A stretch of 64,000 nt of DNA from Thermoplasmata archaeon. GTDB lineage: Archaea > Thermoplasmatota > Thermoplasmata > Thermoplasmatales > Thermoplasmataceae. Positions 8,569 to 18,502 of this stretch are shown here, one piece after another; the stretch's first letter is position 1, and every line of letters starts with the position of its first letter. The stretch lies in the NCBI GenBank assembly GCA_021820525.1, contig JAKADM010000001.1:248001-312000 (forward strand), in the 5' to 3' direction. The notes under the pieces were generated by a model. It saw only the letters and a list, made by a program, of their open reading frames with translations, was not told the origin of the DNA and ran no database searches. Position numbers and translations under genes: made by a program.

Positions 8569-9913
8569 TCAGTTTACCTCTCATTTCAAGTGTATTTTTA
8601 ACCACATTCTGGCACATATACTCTGCCGAACCTGTGAAATTTTCAGGATTGAGAATCTCTTCCAGTTCATTTTCCTTGAAGATTTTTCCAAATTCTGTCT
8701 TTTTAATAATATCCATAAGAGTTCCGCCCTTTTCATAATATTCCATCGAGATCTTTCTTACTATTTCATGGGAAGATTGTCTGTCCACACCCTTAAGCGT
8801 AAGTTCACTTGTAAGCCTTTCTGAAATACACAGGGGTGATGACTGGAGATTTCTTTTCATAACATCCACATTGACACGCAAATTTTTCAATATCCTGTTC
8901 ATCTTTACGAGAATATAATCAATCAGGATGCAAGAATAGGGGATGGTAAACCTCTCAAGGGCACTGTTTGTCAGATCCCTCTCATGCCAGGTCACAGCTG
9001 ATTCCGTTTCTGGGACAACCATTGCTCTTATTAATCTGGAAAGGCTGCAAACATTCTCAGACTCTATGGGATTCCTTTTTGATGGCATTGCTGACGATCC
9101 CACCTGTTTTTCGGAATCAAAATATTCCATTACTTCGTTGATTTCCGGCCTCTGCAAATTCCTTATCTCTGTCCCTATTTTGTCCAGTGTCACAGATATT
9201 CCCGCAATGATTTGCAGAAGCTCCACATATCTGTCCCTTGCCACAAGCTGGCCCGTGGCAAGTTCGCTCTGGAGACCGAGCCGTTCCATGCATTTCCTCG
9301 ATACATCATAACCTTTCTTTCCCATGGATGCAGCCGTTCCAACCGGCCCCAAAACCTTACCTACCAGAACTCTTGGTTTTGCCTCTCTTAACCTTTGAAG
9401 ATGCCTGTTGAACTCTTCCAGCCATGATGCCAACTTAAGGCCGAAGGTAATGGGACTTGCGTGTTGACCATGAGTTCTGCCCAGCATAGGAGTCCTTGCA
9501 TACATCTGAACCTTCTCTATTAAGGTCTCCTGAATTTCATAAATGTCCTTTAGTAGAATATCATAAAAATCCTTTAATTGGAGGGCCATTGATGTATCAA
9601 TGAGATCGTTGGAGGTTAACCCAAAATGGAGAAAGGGCGTATTGTTGCCGGATTGCTCAGAAACAGTTCTGATGAAGGCCATAATATCGTGGTGGGTTTC
9701 CTTTTCAATCTCACCTATTCTTTTTATATTGACGCCCTCCTCAAGAATTCTTTCCATATCATCTATTTTGATATTTGGTATTATTTTTTCCTCCATCTGT
9801 GCCTTCATAGTCTCAATTTCCACCTTGAGCATCAGATTGAACCTGTTTTGAATATCAAAAATTCTTTTGACCTCCTCCCTTCCATACCTGGAATCGATCG
9901 GTGAAACTATCAT
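8561..9913 (-). CDS. purB: adenylosuccinate lyase
   Basis: Catalyses two fumarate-releasing steps of purine synthesis: SAICAR to AICAR and adenylosuccinate to AMP. At 450 residues it is full length for the archaeal/Bacillus type. It has the N-terminal SPIDSRYG block, HHDIMAF, TSNDLIDT, GRTHGQHASPITFG and the superfamily signature SSAMPSKRNP (about residues 262-272) with the catalytic serine loop. It begins MIVSPIDSRYG. The winged-helix gene follows with an 8-base overlap. Confidence 0.96.
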   Translation of the reverse strand: MIVSPIDSRYGREEVKRIFDIQNRFNLMLKVEIETMKAQMEEKIIPNIKIDDMERILEEGVNIKRIGEIEKETHHDIMAFIRTVSEQSGNNTPFLHFGLTSNDLIDTSMALQLKDFYDILLKDIYEIQETLIEKVQMYARTPMLGRTHGQHASPITFGLKLASWLEEFNRHLQRLREAKPRVLVGKVLGPVGTAASMGKKGYDVSRKCMERLGLQSELATGQLVARDRYVELLQIIAGISVTLDKIGTEIRNLQRPEINEVMEYFDSEKQVGSSAMPSKRNPIESENVCSLSRLIRAMVVPETESAVTWHERDLTNSALERFTIPYSCILIDYILVKMNRILKNLRVNVDVMKRNLQSSPLCISERLTSELTLKGVDRQSSHEIVRKISMEYYEKGGTLMDIIKKTEFGKIFKENELEEILNPENFTGSAEYMCQNVVKNTLEMRGKLND

Positions 9914-9989
9914 AACAGTTTATATGGAATTATTTAAAAATCTTTATGATAATATTTGGCTGAAAACAGATTTAAAATGAATAAATCCC

Positions 9990-10622
9990 CTAATCATGGA
10001 ATCTCAAATATCCGGAAGTACCATTCCAGATCTTTTCGAACCTTTCAACCGGGATAGAATTTCTAAACCATCCCATGACAAGACTTTCATATTCACCACC
10101 TTCACCCGATATGTTAATTTTGTATCTCTGCCACAGTCCTGTGAGTTTTTCAAGCAATACCTCATCAATCACCTTGCCGAGCATATCCTCACCCAGTCCT
10201 TCTGCTGATACCGAAACTAAGGCGGCCTTAATTCTTGAAGAAATCACTTCCCTGACTTCTCTTATCTGATCAACCATCCACAGGGGTGTGTATGAAATGA
10301 GCCTGTTTTCAGTGCACATCCTTTCAATTCTCGTCTTCTGGAAATTAGATGCGATTGCACCACTTACCAAAACTTTTGCATCATATTCCCTTGCTATTTC
10401 AGGAACCTGTGTGTAAAATTTATCTTCTTCTATCTGTATATTTTTAATTCCAAGAAGAGAAGATACATAACTGCTTATATCAACATTTGGAAAATGAAAC
10501 ATTTCAGAATACTCCTCAGGTTTTACTGTGATCGAGAGAACCACATCCATACCTTGATCCATTGCAAATAGGGCTGAAAGGAAAGAATCCTTTCCACCTG
10601 ATAATAGAGAAATAGCACGCAT
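9990..10622 (-). CDS. diphthine-ammonia ligase-like ATP pyrophosphatase
   Basis: The N-terminal PP-loop SGGKDS (residues 8-13) and the late motif GEGGEYES (about 175-182) are diagnostic of the DUF71/Dph6 family, which carries out the last amidation of diphthamide on elongation factor 2. At 210 residues it is the short archaeal form without the C-terminal UK114 domains of eukaryotes. It is divergent from the peroxiredoxin gene across only 43 bases. The Dph6 assignment is by family; other DUF71 members have different amidation roles (for example in B12 biosynthesis). Confidence 0.85.
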   Translation of the reverse strand: MRAISLLSGGKDSFLSALFAMDQGMDVVLSITVKPEEYSEMFHFPNVDISSYVSSLLGIKNIQIEEDKFYTQVPEIAREYDAKVLVSGAIASNFQKTRIERMCTENRLISYTPLWMVDQIREVREVISSRIKAALVSVSAEGLGEDMLGKVIDEVLLEKLTGLWQRYKINISGEGGEYESLVMGWFRNSIPVERFEKIWNGTSGYLRFHD

Positions 10623-10640
10623 GTTAATCTTAAATAGTCT

Positions 10641-10652
10641 CCTTTTATATCA
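10641..10652. promoter_or_regulatory. shared TATA region of divergent dph6-like and peroxiredoxin genes
   Basis: The AT-rich CCTTTTATATCA lies in the 43-base gap between starts at 10622 (minus) and 10666 (plus). Its centre is about 20 bases before the plus ATG and about 25 before the minus ATG, the spacing of archaeal TATA boxes in leaderless genes. One element may serve both directions; a second weak box (10633-10638) could serve one side. Confidence 0.4.
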
Positions 10653-10665
10653 AATTGGTGTTAAT

Positions 10666-11139
10666 ATGGTATTAAAAGAAGGAGATAAGGCCCCAGATTT
10701 TGAGCTTGCAGATACGTCAAATAAGATTGTTAAGTTGAGCGATTTTAAGGGACAGAAAGTGGTTCTCGCTTTCTTTCCAGGTGCATTTACAGGCGTTTGT
10801 ACAAAGGAGATGTGCACATTCAGAGACTCAATGACTGCTTTCAATGACATGAAGGCTAAGGTCATAGGAATAAGCGTTGACACACCCTTCTCCCTGAAAA
10901 AGTTCCAGGATGAAAACAAGCTCACTTTTACACTTCTAAGCGACCATTCCAAGGAAACAATTAAAAAATATGGAATTGTCCACTCAAAGTTCATAGGCAT
11001 ACCCGGACTGGATGTGTCCAAGAGGTCAGTTTTCATAGTTGATAAGGATGGAAAGATTGCCTATGCATGGGTTTCCGAGGACCCGGGAAAGGAGCCCAAT
11101 TACGAGGAAATAAAAGAGAAACTAAAAACAGTAAAGTAA
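10666..11139 (+). CDS. peroxiredoxin (AhpC/TSA, BCP-like)
   Basis: Thiol peroxidase of about 157 residues reducing hydrogen peroxide and organic peroxides. The peroxidatic Cys45 lies in [10 protein letters not shown], with a second Cys50 five residues on, the pattern of atypical two-Cys BCP/PRX5-like proteins. [14 protein letters not shown] and the ending [15 protein letters not shown] also fit. I choose ATG 10666, since it begins at the usual family start ([12 protein letters not shown]) and lies about 20 bases after a TATA-like box; an upstream in-frame ATG at 10621 is unlikely. Confidence 0.92.
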   Translation: MVLKEGDKAPDFELADTSNKIVKLSDFKGQKVVLAFFPGAFTGVCTKEMCTFRDSMTAFNDMKAKVIGISVDTPFSLKKFQDENKLTFTLLSDHSKETIKKYGIVHSKFIGIPGLDVSKRSVFIVDKDGKIAYAWVSEDPGKEPNYEEIKEKLKTVK

Positions 11140-11229
11140 ACCTTTTAAATCCCTTATCTTTTTTTAACTTTATATTTAAAACTACGAAAATTAAGAGATA
11201 TTTAATATTTCTTATTATTCTACTGTATT

Positions 11230-12837
11230 ATGACCTACGTAAAGTATGAACTTACCATAGGCAATTTATTGAGAAGCGCTGTGAAAAGAAATCCCAATCA
11301 GGTAATTGTTGACCCTGAGAAGGGTGCATATACATATGCTGATTTTGAGTTAAGAGTCAATGCACTTGCGAGATCGCTTGTGAAAATTGGGGTAAGTCCC
11401 CATGACAATGTAGCAGTCCTGGACTGGGATACCAGGCAATATCTGGAGAGTTTCTATGCCATTCCAATGGCTGGTGCTGCTATTCATACTGTAAATATCA
11501 GATATCCCGTTGAATTGATCTATTATACCATACAGCACGCGGAGGATTCTTTCATAATAATAAGGGATGAAATAGCAAAGATGTTCATAAATTACAAAGA
11601 ATTGTTTGGTTTTGTAAAGGGATGGATAATTTACTCCTCTACCGATGAGAAAATTGAATTTCCCTTTGATAATGTCTATTATTATGAGGATCTCATTCAA
11701 GAAAATAACAATTCTCCCCTACCTGCAGTTATAGAAGACGATATTGCAACGATTTTCTACACATCTGGGTCCACAGGCATGCCCAAAGGAGTTACATTTA
11801 CCCACAGAGACCTTGTGATTCATGCCTACGGTTTGATAAGTACACTTTCAGATGAACCCGTTTCACTTACTTCCAGGGATGTAATTATGCCACTGGTTCC
11901 AATGTTTCACGTCCACGCATGGGGACTTCCCCAGAGTTTTCTATTAAAGGGATGCAAATATGTACTGGCAGGCAGATACAACCCTGCGCAGGAATTGAAG
12001 CTCATTAAGGAAAATCAGGTTACCACAAGTGCGATGGTTCCTTCAATTCTGTATATGCTTCTAAATGAGCCTGGAGCATCGGAGATATTGCAAGACAGAA
12101 ACCTAAAGGTAGTTGTTGGAGGAGGTGCACTTTCCCAGGGCCTTGCTGAAGCTGCGTCAAAAATGAATGTCAGGACAATAGGAGCTTATGGAATGTCAGA
12201 AACAGCACCTCTACTTACAGCCGCAATATTCAATTCAGACGTAAGAAATCTTGAGGAATCAGAAAGAAAAAAATACCAGATTAAGGCGGGACTTCCTGCA
12301 AGCATGGTGGAAATACGCATAGTAGATAAGAGTGGAAAGGAGATTCCAAGGGGTGTGGAGAAGATAGGAGAAATAACCGTCAGGGCACCCTGGCTAACAA
12401 AGGAATATTACAAGGATCCTGAGTCCTCAAAGAAACTCTGGCAGGAAGGATGGTTGCATACAGGCGATCTGGGATATCTTGACTCAATGGGATATTTGAC
12501 CATAGTTGACAGAGAAAAGGATTCTGTAAAATCAGGTGGGGAATTTATCCCAACACTCATACTGGAGGACGTCATAAGCCTTTACGGCAAAATAGGAGAA
12601 GTTGCAGTTATAGGAAAACCTGATGAAAAATGGGGGGAGAGGCCTGTGGCCTTTTACACTGCAAAGGAAAATATTAATGAAGAGGATGTGAGGAATTTTC
12701 TCATGAAATTCGTTGAGCAGAGAAGAATAGAAAAGTTCTGGATACCCGATGAGTTCATAAGGGTTGAAAATTTTGTAAAGGGATCAACAGGAAAAATCGA
12801 CAAAAAAGCTTTGAGACAAAGATACGAAAAACAGTGA
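11230..12837 (+). CDS. acyl-CoA synthetase (AMP-forming)
   Basis: Activates a carboxylic acid, probably a medium- or long-chain fatty acid, as acyl-AMP and then acyl-CoA. The AMP-binding P-loop YTSGSTGMPKG is near residues 176-187, YGMSETAP near 318, TGDLGYLD near 413 and REKDSVKSGGEF near 428; the C-terminal lysine motif is STGKIDKK near the end. 535 residues is normal length. The substrate class cannot be settled by eye. TTTAATATT (11201-11210) lies about 25 bases before ATG, suggesting a leaderless mRNA. Confidence 0.92.
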   Translation: MTYVKYELTIGNLLRSAVKRNPNQVIVDPEKGAYTYADFELRVNALARSLVKIGVSPHDNVAVLDWDTRQYLESFYAIPMAGAAIHTVNIRYPVELIYYTIQHAEDSFIIIRDEIAKMFINYKELFGFVKGWIIYSSTDEKIEFPFDNVYYYEDLIQENNNSPLPAVIEDDIATIFYTSGSTGMPKGVTFTHRDLVIHAYGLISTLSDEPVSLTSRDVIMPLVPMFHVHAWGLPQSFLLKGCKYVLAGRYNPAQELKLIKENQVTTSAMVPSILYMLLNEPGASEILQDRNLKVVVGGGALSQGLAEAASKMNVRTIGAYGMSETAPLLTAAIFNSDVRNLEESERKKYQIKAGLPASMVEIRIVDKSGKEIPRGVEKIGEITVRAPWLTKEYYKDPESSKKLWQEGWLHTGDLGYLDSMGYLTIVDREKDSVKSGGEFIPTLILEDVISLYGKIGEVAVIGKPDEKWGERPVAFYTAKENINEEDVRNFLMKFVEQRRIEKFWIPDEFIRVENFVKGSTGKIDKKALRQRYEKQ

Positions 12838-12876
12838 ATCACTTTTTTTCTTTTCACGTATTTCTCAGGCACTGCA

Positions 12877-12890
12877 AATATATTAAATAT
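12877..12890 (+). promoter_or_regulatory. ftsZ promoter (TATA box)
   Basis: AATATATTAAATAT is centred about 26 bases before the ATG at 12910, which fits an archaeal TATA box with transcription starting at or next to the start codon. Confidence 0.5.
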
Positions 12891-12909
12891 CCATTCTCCA
12901 TATTCTTGT

Positions 12910-13986
12910 ATGCCTTCTGAAAATAACGATCTTTCTGAACTGTCAGGTATAGGGTTTAGCGAAGAAGAACTTGAAAATATAATTAATCAGAATAAACTCA
13001 AAATAAAAATCGTTGGAGTCGGAGGAGCAGGAAGCAACACAGTTAACAAAATGATGGAAAAGAACCTTGAAAATGAGGTTTCAGATGTGGAATTAATAGC
13101 TGTGAATACTGATGCCGTTCACCTCAGTGGTATTAATGTTCAAAAAAGGTATGTTATAGGGAAAGCCCTCAGTAAGGGAAGAGGTGCAGGGGCAGATCCA
13201 CTTAAAGGAGAACAGGCAGCAAGGGAATCCGTAAATGTAATAGACAAATTTCTAGAGAACTCAAAAATTACAGTGATTGTGGCAGGAATGGGTGGTGGCA
13301 CTGGTTCTGGCGCAGCACCATTCATAGCATCCAGGGCCAAAAAATTAGGTTCCATGACCATAGGCATATGTTCCTGGCCACTTAGAGGAGAGGGTAAAAT
13401 CAGGGAGGAAAATGCGAAACTTGGATTGAGGAATTTTATGCGAGCTGCCGATTCTGTTATTCTATTCCATAATAACAAGATAGTGGAACTTGTTCCTGAG
13501 GAAAGAATAGACGCTGCCCTTGCCTTTGCAGATTCCATAATGATGCAGGCCATAGTCGGACTCATAGAAACAGTTACGAAGACAACTCAGGTAAACACAG
13601 AAATGTCCGACCTTGAAAAGGTGATGTCAAAGAAGGGGCTTGGAACTTTTGGTGTTGGAGTCTCCGATTCTCCTCCGGGACAGAGAGTTGAAGAGGCTTT
13701 CGAACAAGCAATCAATTCCCCTTTCAGCAGCATAAGTATGCAAGATGCAAAGGCTATGTTGATAAGCATTACAGGAGGAGAGGACCTTAGGATGACAGAA
13801 CAGACAGATGCCATGGAACTGGCCAGGAGAAAGATAGGAAGGGATGCCATAATTATTCCAAGGCTTGGAATAGATAAACAGTTAAACGGTAAGATTAAGA
13901 TACTTCTATTTGCCACTGGCATACCCAGTGAATTTGATGATGCAAGCAAGGATGATTCAACCTTTTCAGAAAACACCATTGAATAA
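12910..13986 (+). CDS. ftsZ: cell division protein FtsZ
   Basis: Tubulin-like GTPase that forms the division ring. An acidic tail of about 30 residues precedes the core, then GVGGAGSNTVNKM (near residue 37), the NTDAVHL block and the GTP-binding tubulin signature GGGTGSG (about 128-134), then PRLG and a short acidic C-terminus. It is 358 residues long. The tubulin T7 region (near NTEMSDLEKVM) is present. It stands alone between the acyl-CoA synthetase and the transketolase operon, with its own TATA box. Confidence 0.96.
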   Translation: MPSENNDLSELSGIGFSEEELENIINQNKLKIKIVGVGGAGSNTVNKMMEKNLENEVSDVELIAVNTDAVHLSGINVQKRYVIGKALSKGRGAGADPLKGEQAARESVNVIDKFLENSKITVIVAGMGGGTGSGAAPFIASRAKKLGSMTIGICSWPLRGEGKIREENAKLGLRNFMRAADSVILFHNNKIVELVPEERIDAALAFADSIMMQAIVGLIETVTKTTQVNTEMSDLEKVMSKKGLGTFGVGVSDSPPGQRVEEAFEQAINSPFSSISMQDAKAMLISITGGEDLRMTEQTDAMELARRKIGRDAIIIPRLGIDKQLNGKIKILLFATGIPSEFDDASKDDSTFSENTIE

Positions 13987-14053
13987 ATTGTAGAAGTATT
14001 CACAAAAACTTTTAATTCAAATTCAAATAAAGGTATATAGGGGAATATAATTA

Positions 14054-14905
14054 ATGGAAAAATCGATGCCTGATAAAGATTTTAAAGGAATGGACAGGGA
14101 AACGCTTGAAAAGATTGCAAAAAAGGCCAGGTCTCTTATCATCAAGATGGTTTACAGTGCCAAAAGCGGACATCCGGGAGGTTCTCTAAGCATCATCGAC
14201 GTTTTGACATACCTGTATTTCAATGAAATGAATGTTGACCCCTCAGATCAAAATCTTTCTTCCAGGGATAGGCTTATTATGAGCAAGGGCCACGCCTCTC
14301 CAGCATTATATTCAATTCTTGCTCTCAGGGGATATTTTCCCTCAGAGCTTTTAATGGATTTCCGTAAGATCAATTCCAAGCTTGAGGGCCACGTTCACAG
14401 AGGTGTACCTGGAGTGGAGACATCCACAGGATCCCTTGGTCAAGGGCTCGGCATAGGTGTTGGGATGGCACTTGCAGCAAAAATAGATAAAAATCCTTAC
14501 AGAGTTTACGTTGTTCTTGGAGATGGCGAGATAGAGGAGGGAAATGTTTGGGAAAGCCTGATGGCAGGTTCCAAATATGGACTCAGCAATCTAGTTGCTA
14601 TCCTTGACAAAAATGGTGTTCAGCTTGACGGCTTTACACGGGATATAATGCCCATGGGAAACGTGGCAGAGAAGGTAAAATCCTTTGGATGGGAGGTCAG
14701 AGAATTTAACGGCCACGATTTTGATGATATAAAATCAGCCTTTGACTTCGCCAGGTCAGTTACGAACAGACCTGTATTTTTGATCGCAAACACAGTTAAA
14801 GGAAAGGGTGTAAGTTATATGGAAAATAATTATAAATATCATGGATCACCGCCTGCAAACGATGAGGAATATGAAAATGCATTAAGGGAGATTGAGGGCA
14901 TATGA
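14054..14905 (+). CDS. transketolase, N-terminal subunit
   Basis: The thiamine-diphosphate-binding half of a split transketolase. GHPGGSLSIIDVLTYLYF, the catalytic region SKGHASPALYSIL, HVHRG and the ThDP/Mg motif GDGEIEEGNVWES are all present. Length 283 fits the archaeal split form. The C-terminal half overlaps it by 4 bases (14902-14905), and transaldolase follows, so this is a non-oxidative pentose-phosphate operon. A TATA-like AATAAAGGTATATA lies just upstream (14026-14039). The start could be the ATG at 14054 or the ATG at 14069. Confidence 0.93.
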   Translation: MEKSMPDKDFKGMDRETLEKIAKKARSLIIKMVYSAKSGHPGGSLSIIDVLTYLYFNEMNVDPSDQNLSSRDRLIMSKGHASPALYSILALRGYFPSELLMDFRKINSKLEGHVHRGVPGVETSTGSLGQGLGIGVGMALAAKIDKNPYRVYVVLGDGEIEEGNVWESLMAGSKYGLSNLVAILDKNGVQLDGFTRDIMPMGNVAEKVKSFGWEVREFNGHDFDDIKSAFDFARSVTNRPVFLIANTVKGKGVSYMENNYKYHGSPPANDEEYENALREIEGI

Positions 14906-15861
14906 GACCTGCGGAAAGTTTAAGAGAAACATACGGAAAAAAGCTTGTTGAAATAGGTCAAAGAAAGAAAGATGTGGTTGTTCTTGATGCTGATCTTTCA
15001 TCATCCACAAAGACCTCCGAATTCGGAAAGGTCTTTCCTGATAGATTCTTCAATATGGGAATATCGGAGCAGTCAATGGTTACGGCTGCCGCAGGTCTCG
15101 CCCTGGCAGGAAAGCAGGCCTTTGTTTCAACCTTTGCGGTCTTCCTGATGAGGACCTATGAGCAGATAAGGCAATCGGTTTGCTATAACAATATTGACGT
15201 GAAATTTGTCGTAACCCACGCAGGCATTACAGTGGGCGAGGATGGCGCTACCCATCAGATTGTTGAGGATGTTGGCATTATGAGCGGCCTTCCCAATATG
15301 AAGGTAATAGTACCGGCTGACAGCATAGAAACTGCTTCGGTAATAGATTATCTTGTAGAGAAGACAAAGACTCCTTATTATGTAAGGCTTACAAGAGAAA
15401 AATTTCCTGTTGTAAATGATGATTCATATAAATTTAAGGAGGGTCAGAATACCGTCCTCAGGGATGGTTCTGACCTGGCCATATTCTGCAACGGTTCCAT
15501 GGTGGGTTTTTCCCTTCAAGCTGCGGAAGAACTGAAAAAGCAGGCCATAGACGCGGCGGTTGTAAATGTTTCATCCATAAAACCCCTTGACAGAAACGGT
15601 ATAATTTCGTATGCTAAAAAAACAGGTCACGTAGTGACTGCGGAGGAGCATTCCATTTACAATGGCCTTGGGAGCAGAGTGAGTGAAGTTCTATCAGAAG
15701 AATATCCTGTTCCAGTTGTCAGAGTGGGAATGAGAGATACTTTTGGTAAATCTGGAAAGTCATGGGAACTCTTCGATTACTTTCATATGGGGATTAAGGA
15801 TATAGTATCCGCAGGAATCAAAAGCTTTAGAGAGGTGAACAAGTATGAAACTATTTCTTGA
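14902..15861 (+). CDS. transketolase, C-terminal subunit
   Basis: The pyrimidine-binding and C-terminal domains of split transketolase. [10 protein letters not shown], the [19 protein letters not shown] block, GEDGATHQ and the C-terminal domain ending near [13 protein letters not shown] are recognisable; 319 residues. The protein partners the preceding gene to transfer two-carbon units between sugar phosphates. The reading begins with ATGAGA overlapping the previous stop by 4 bases, and ends inside the start of the transaldolase gene (overlap of 17 bases). Confidence 0.93.
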   Translation: MRPAESLRETYGKKLVEIGQRKKDVVVLDADLSSSTKTSEFGKVFPDRFFNMGISEQSMVTAAAGLALAGKQAFVSTFAVFLMRTYEQIRQSVCYNNIDVKFVVTHAGITVGEDGATHQIVEDVGIMSGLPNMKVIVPADSIETASVIDYLVEKTKTPYYVRLTREKFPVVNDDSYKFKEGQNTVLRDGSDLAIFCNGSMVGFSLQAAEELKKQAIDAAVVNVSSIKPLDRNGIISYAKKTGHVVTAEEHSIYNGLGSRVSEVLSEEYPVPVVRVGMRDTFGKSGKSWELFDYFHMGIKDIVSAGIKSFREVNKYETIS

Positions 15862-16516
15862 TACGGCAAACATAGATGAGATAAGGCAGGCTAGAGACTG
15901 GGGTTTACTTGATGGCGTAACAACTAACCCGAGTCTTGTGGCCAGGGAAATGGCCAGGGGAAAGGATTTCAAGGAGGTAATTTCAGAAATCATTAAAGAA
16001 ACTCCAGGCCCTGTAAGCGTTGAGGTAATCGCTACTGATTATGATAATATGCTTGCTCAGGCCATTAAAATAAGTTCTCTTGGGAACAATGCTGTGGTAA
16101 AAATACCGTTCACCCTTGATGGCCTGAGAGTGACCAGGGTGCTTAAGGAAAAGAGAATACCGGTAAATTCAACCTTAATATTTAATGGAATCCAGGCACT
16201 CTTTGCAGCCAAGGCTGGAGCTGAATATGTTTCTCCATTCGTTGGAAGGCTTGATGATATTGGAGACGATGGAATGGCTGTAATTGAACAGATAAAGACA
16301 GTGTTCAACAATTATGATATAAAGACCAAAATATTGGTAGCATCCATAAGGAACCCGCTTCATGTAGTAAGATCAATGATTATAGGTGCCGATGTTGTAA
16401 CTCTGCCCTTTGACGTGCTCAAAAAATTGCCTGAACATCCAAAGACATCAGAAGGCCTTGAAAAATTCCTGAGCGATTGGGAAAAGACATTTGGCAGCAA
16501 GGAGTTTCCTCTTTAA
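15845..16516 (+). CDS. tal: transaldolase (TalC/MipB type)
   Basis: Transfers a dihydroxyacetone unit between sugar phosphates, or is a fructose-6-phosphate aldolase-like relative. The start [15 protein letters not shown] and [12 protein letters not shown] are diagnostic of the small family; the Schiff-base lysine lies in VVKIPFT (near residue 86). 223 residues is the expected size. It overlaps the transketolase C subunit by 17 bases, so the three genes are tightly coupled. Confidence 0.93.
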   Translation: MKLFLDTANIDEIRQARDWGLLDGVTTNPSLVAREMARGKDFKEVISEIIKETPGPVSVEVIATDYDNMLAQAIKISSLGNNAVVKIPFTLDGLRVTRVLKEKRIPVNSTLIFNGIQALFAAKAGAEYVSPFVGRLDDIGDDGMAVIEQIKTVFNNYDIKTKILVASIRNPLHVVRSMIIGADVVTLPFDVLKKLPEHPKTSEGLEKFLSDWEKTFGSKEFPL

Positions 16517-16549
16517 ATAAGCTTTTATATATTTATCCTATAACTTTTT

Positions 16550-17506
16550 GTGGAATTATTTTTTTACATCATATCCAATATTTCTATTCTGTTTGCATCA
16601 ATGATTATTTATGCTATCAGGGGAAGGAATTTTAACTATGTGTCCATAATCGTTTCCCTCTTCTTCTCCATACCCTTTCTCATATTTTTTCCCTATTCCT
16701 TTTCCATGGCACTGGAACTCCTGACAACCATGGCTGCCAATCTACTCTACAGCCTGAGGTCTTTCCTCTTTATTGTTTTGACAATTTTCCTTATCCTAAC
16801 CACATTTGCTTTACATGCTTCCCTCAATATTTCAACGGGGACATCCCTTGCAGTTGGAGTCGGATTATCTATATCACTTATTGTGAGCAATGATATGAGA
16901 AAAAAGGAATTGGAAAATAACTCAAAAAGGGGGCAAATAACATCCATTGAGGTTAAGAGGGATGTATTGCAGATTGCCTCCGGAGTTGCATTAATCCTTT
17001 CCTTTTACATATTGAGAGAGATGTATATCAAATTTATTCTGGTCTTTCTCATAATAATTGCCCTGTTCATACTCAGCTTTGCAGGCATATGGAGTTCCAA
17101 CAAATTTTCAGCCTTTATCCTTTCCTTTGAAAGAAAAAATGTGCAGCCCGGCATAGGCTCTTTATGGTACATGGCAGGTATTCTTCTTTTAATGGGCCTT
17201 ACAGGAGGTTCAGGGGCACTCCTTGTAGGCGTTTTTGCCATGGCCATTGGGGACAGCCTTGCAACCATAGTTGGAATGAACATAAAATCCTTTAAACTCC
17301 CATACAACAGGAAGAAGAGCCTTGCAGGTTTCCTTGGAATGCTAATAAGTACTTCCCTTTTTGCAGTCATAGTTTTTGGGCCACTTTACATTATTTATGC
17401 CATTGTAGCAACATTTGCCGAATCTCTCTCAGGATATCCGGTGGATGATAATTTCTCAATTCCTGTAAGCATAATAATCGTCAGAGCTTTAAATTCCCTG
17501 ATTTGA
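16550..17506 (+). CDS. dolichol/phytol kinase-like membrane protein
   Basis: About nine hydrophobic segments in 318 residues. The C-terminal third carries the CTP-dependent lipid kinase motif GDSLATIVG (near residue 236) followed by KKSLAGF (near 257), typical of the SEC59/DGK1/VTE5 family (COG0170-like). It probably phosphorylates a polyprenol or isoprenoid alcohol, a substrate for archaeal N-glycan or ether-lipid pathways; the exact substrate is inference. It starts at GTG 16550, with TTTTATATATTTA (16522-16534) about 25 bases upstream. Confidence 0.65.
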   Translation: MELFFYIISNISILFASMIIYAIRGRNFNYVSIIVSLFFSIPFLIFFPYSFSMALELLTTMAANLLYSLRSFLFIVLTIFLILTTFALHASLNISTGTSLAVGVGLSISLIVSNDMRKKELENNSKRGQITSIEVKRDVLQIASGVALILSFYILREMYIKFILVFLIIIALFILSFAGIWSSNKFSAFILSFERKNVQPGIGSLWYMAGILLLMGLTGGSGALLVGVFAMAIGDSLATIVGMNIKSFKLPYNRKKSLAGFLGMLISTSLFAVIVFGPLYIIYAIVATFAESLSGYPVDDNFSIPVSIIIVRALNSLI

Positions 17507-18451
17507 TTCACGGAAATCTTTCATATATGTGATGTTTTCATCCTTTTCCCTCTGAAAACCCTTTTTCGTGTAAAAATTATATGCAGGTGAGTTTTCATTG
17601 ACCCATAACTGGGCTTTTTTAAATCCAAGAAGAAAAAGATTTCTTAAGGAGTTGTAAAGGATGAAGGAACCCGTTCCTGAATTTCTGTAAGAGGGATGGG
17701 TGAAAAAATCCACAATAAGAGGGATGTTTTTCATTGTTACCTCTTCGGAGCCATCACTTACAAGAATGGAACCCAATATACCTTCACTGGAAACAAGCAC
17801 AAAGGATGGTGAAGAAAGGATTTTTCCATAGTATCCGCTCAAAAGGATATTATAGGTTATATTTTTAATACCGTCCCTGAACAGCAGAATTCTGTCTGGG
17901 TTGGACGCATAGGCTTCTTCCTGTATCCTGGAAATGAGATCTGGGTTTATATTTACCGAATTTACCATTTCTGTACTTTCCTCTATCTTCCCAATGTTTT
18001 GCTCATCCAGAATAGTTTTGTATTGGTCTGTGGGAAAGGACATCTTTACTCTTTTGATTTTAATATAATTTTTTTTAAGAAGATCATACTCAAGAAATGA
18101 AGCGTTGTATATGCCATCCAAAATGAGGAGTTTCTTTTCCGCTCTTGCCTTGCCTTCAAGCCATTCCATCATATTCTCAGCCCTGCTAACATTGCCATCT
18201 TCATCCTTCAAAAATCCAATGGAACTGACCATTCTGTCCCTTATCCCCACAGGTGGCAATATATAGGAATAGGCGGCAATTTCACCCTTATTCAATATTA
18301 CCTTTGATGGAACCCTGTTTGAATTTAACATTTCTATTAAGGGCCAGAATAACCTCCTCACATCTGTACCCTCATAATCCTTCTGAATGGAACTTATTTG
18401 TGGTTCTAGTATTATCTCCCAGTTTAATTTCACATTATCAATCTTATCCAT
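17489..18451 (-). CDS. GNAT-family N-acetyltransferase
   Basis: 320 residues, much longer than a single GNAT domain. The C-terminal part has the acetyl-CoA pyrophosphate loop region near YRNSGTGSFIL and the family ending ENSPAYNFYTKKGFQRE. The N-terminal half may be a degenerate second GNAT fold (it ends MSFPTDQ near residue 190 and is otherwise unrecognised). The 3' end overlaps the convergent kinase-like gene by 18 bases. The ATG at 18451 abuts the start of malic enzyme (CATATG, 18449-18454). Substrate unknown. Confidence 0.75.
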   Translation of the reverse strand: MDKIDNVKLNWEIILEPQISSIQKDYEGTDVRRLFWPLIEMLNSNRVPSKVILNKGEIAAYSYILPPVGIRDRMVSSIGFLKDEDGNVSRAENMMEWLEGKARAEKKLLILDGIYNASFLEYDLLKKNYIKIKRVKMSFPTDQYKTILDEQNIGKIEESTEMVNSVNINPDLISRIQEEAYASNPDRILLFRDGIKNITYNILLSGYYGKILSSPSFVLVSSEGILGSILVSDGSEEVTMKNIPLIVDFFTHPSYRNSGTGSFILYNSLRNLFLLGFKKAQLWVNENSPAYNFYTKKGFQREKDENITYMKDFRESNQGI

Positions 18452-18467
18452 ATGGCAGTTAATTTTC

Positions 18468-18480
18468 GAAGTATATTTAA
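18468..18480. promoter_or_regulatory. shared TATA region of GNAT and malic enzyme genes
   Basis: The near-symmetric GTATATTTAAACG core is centred about 24 bases from the minus start at 18451 and about 28 from the plus ATG at 18503. Both strands read as a plausible TATA box, and no other AT-rich box lies between the starts. One element for both directions is inference. Confidence 0.45.
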
Positions 18481-18502
18481 ACGATCTTATCCTACCCTGT
18501 TG

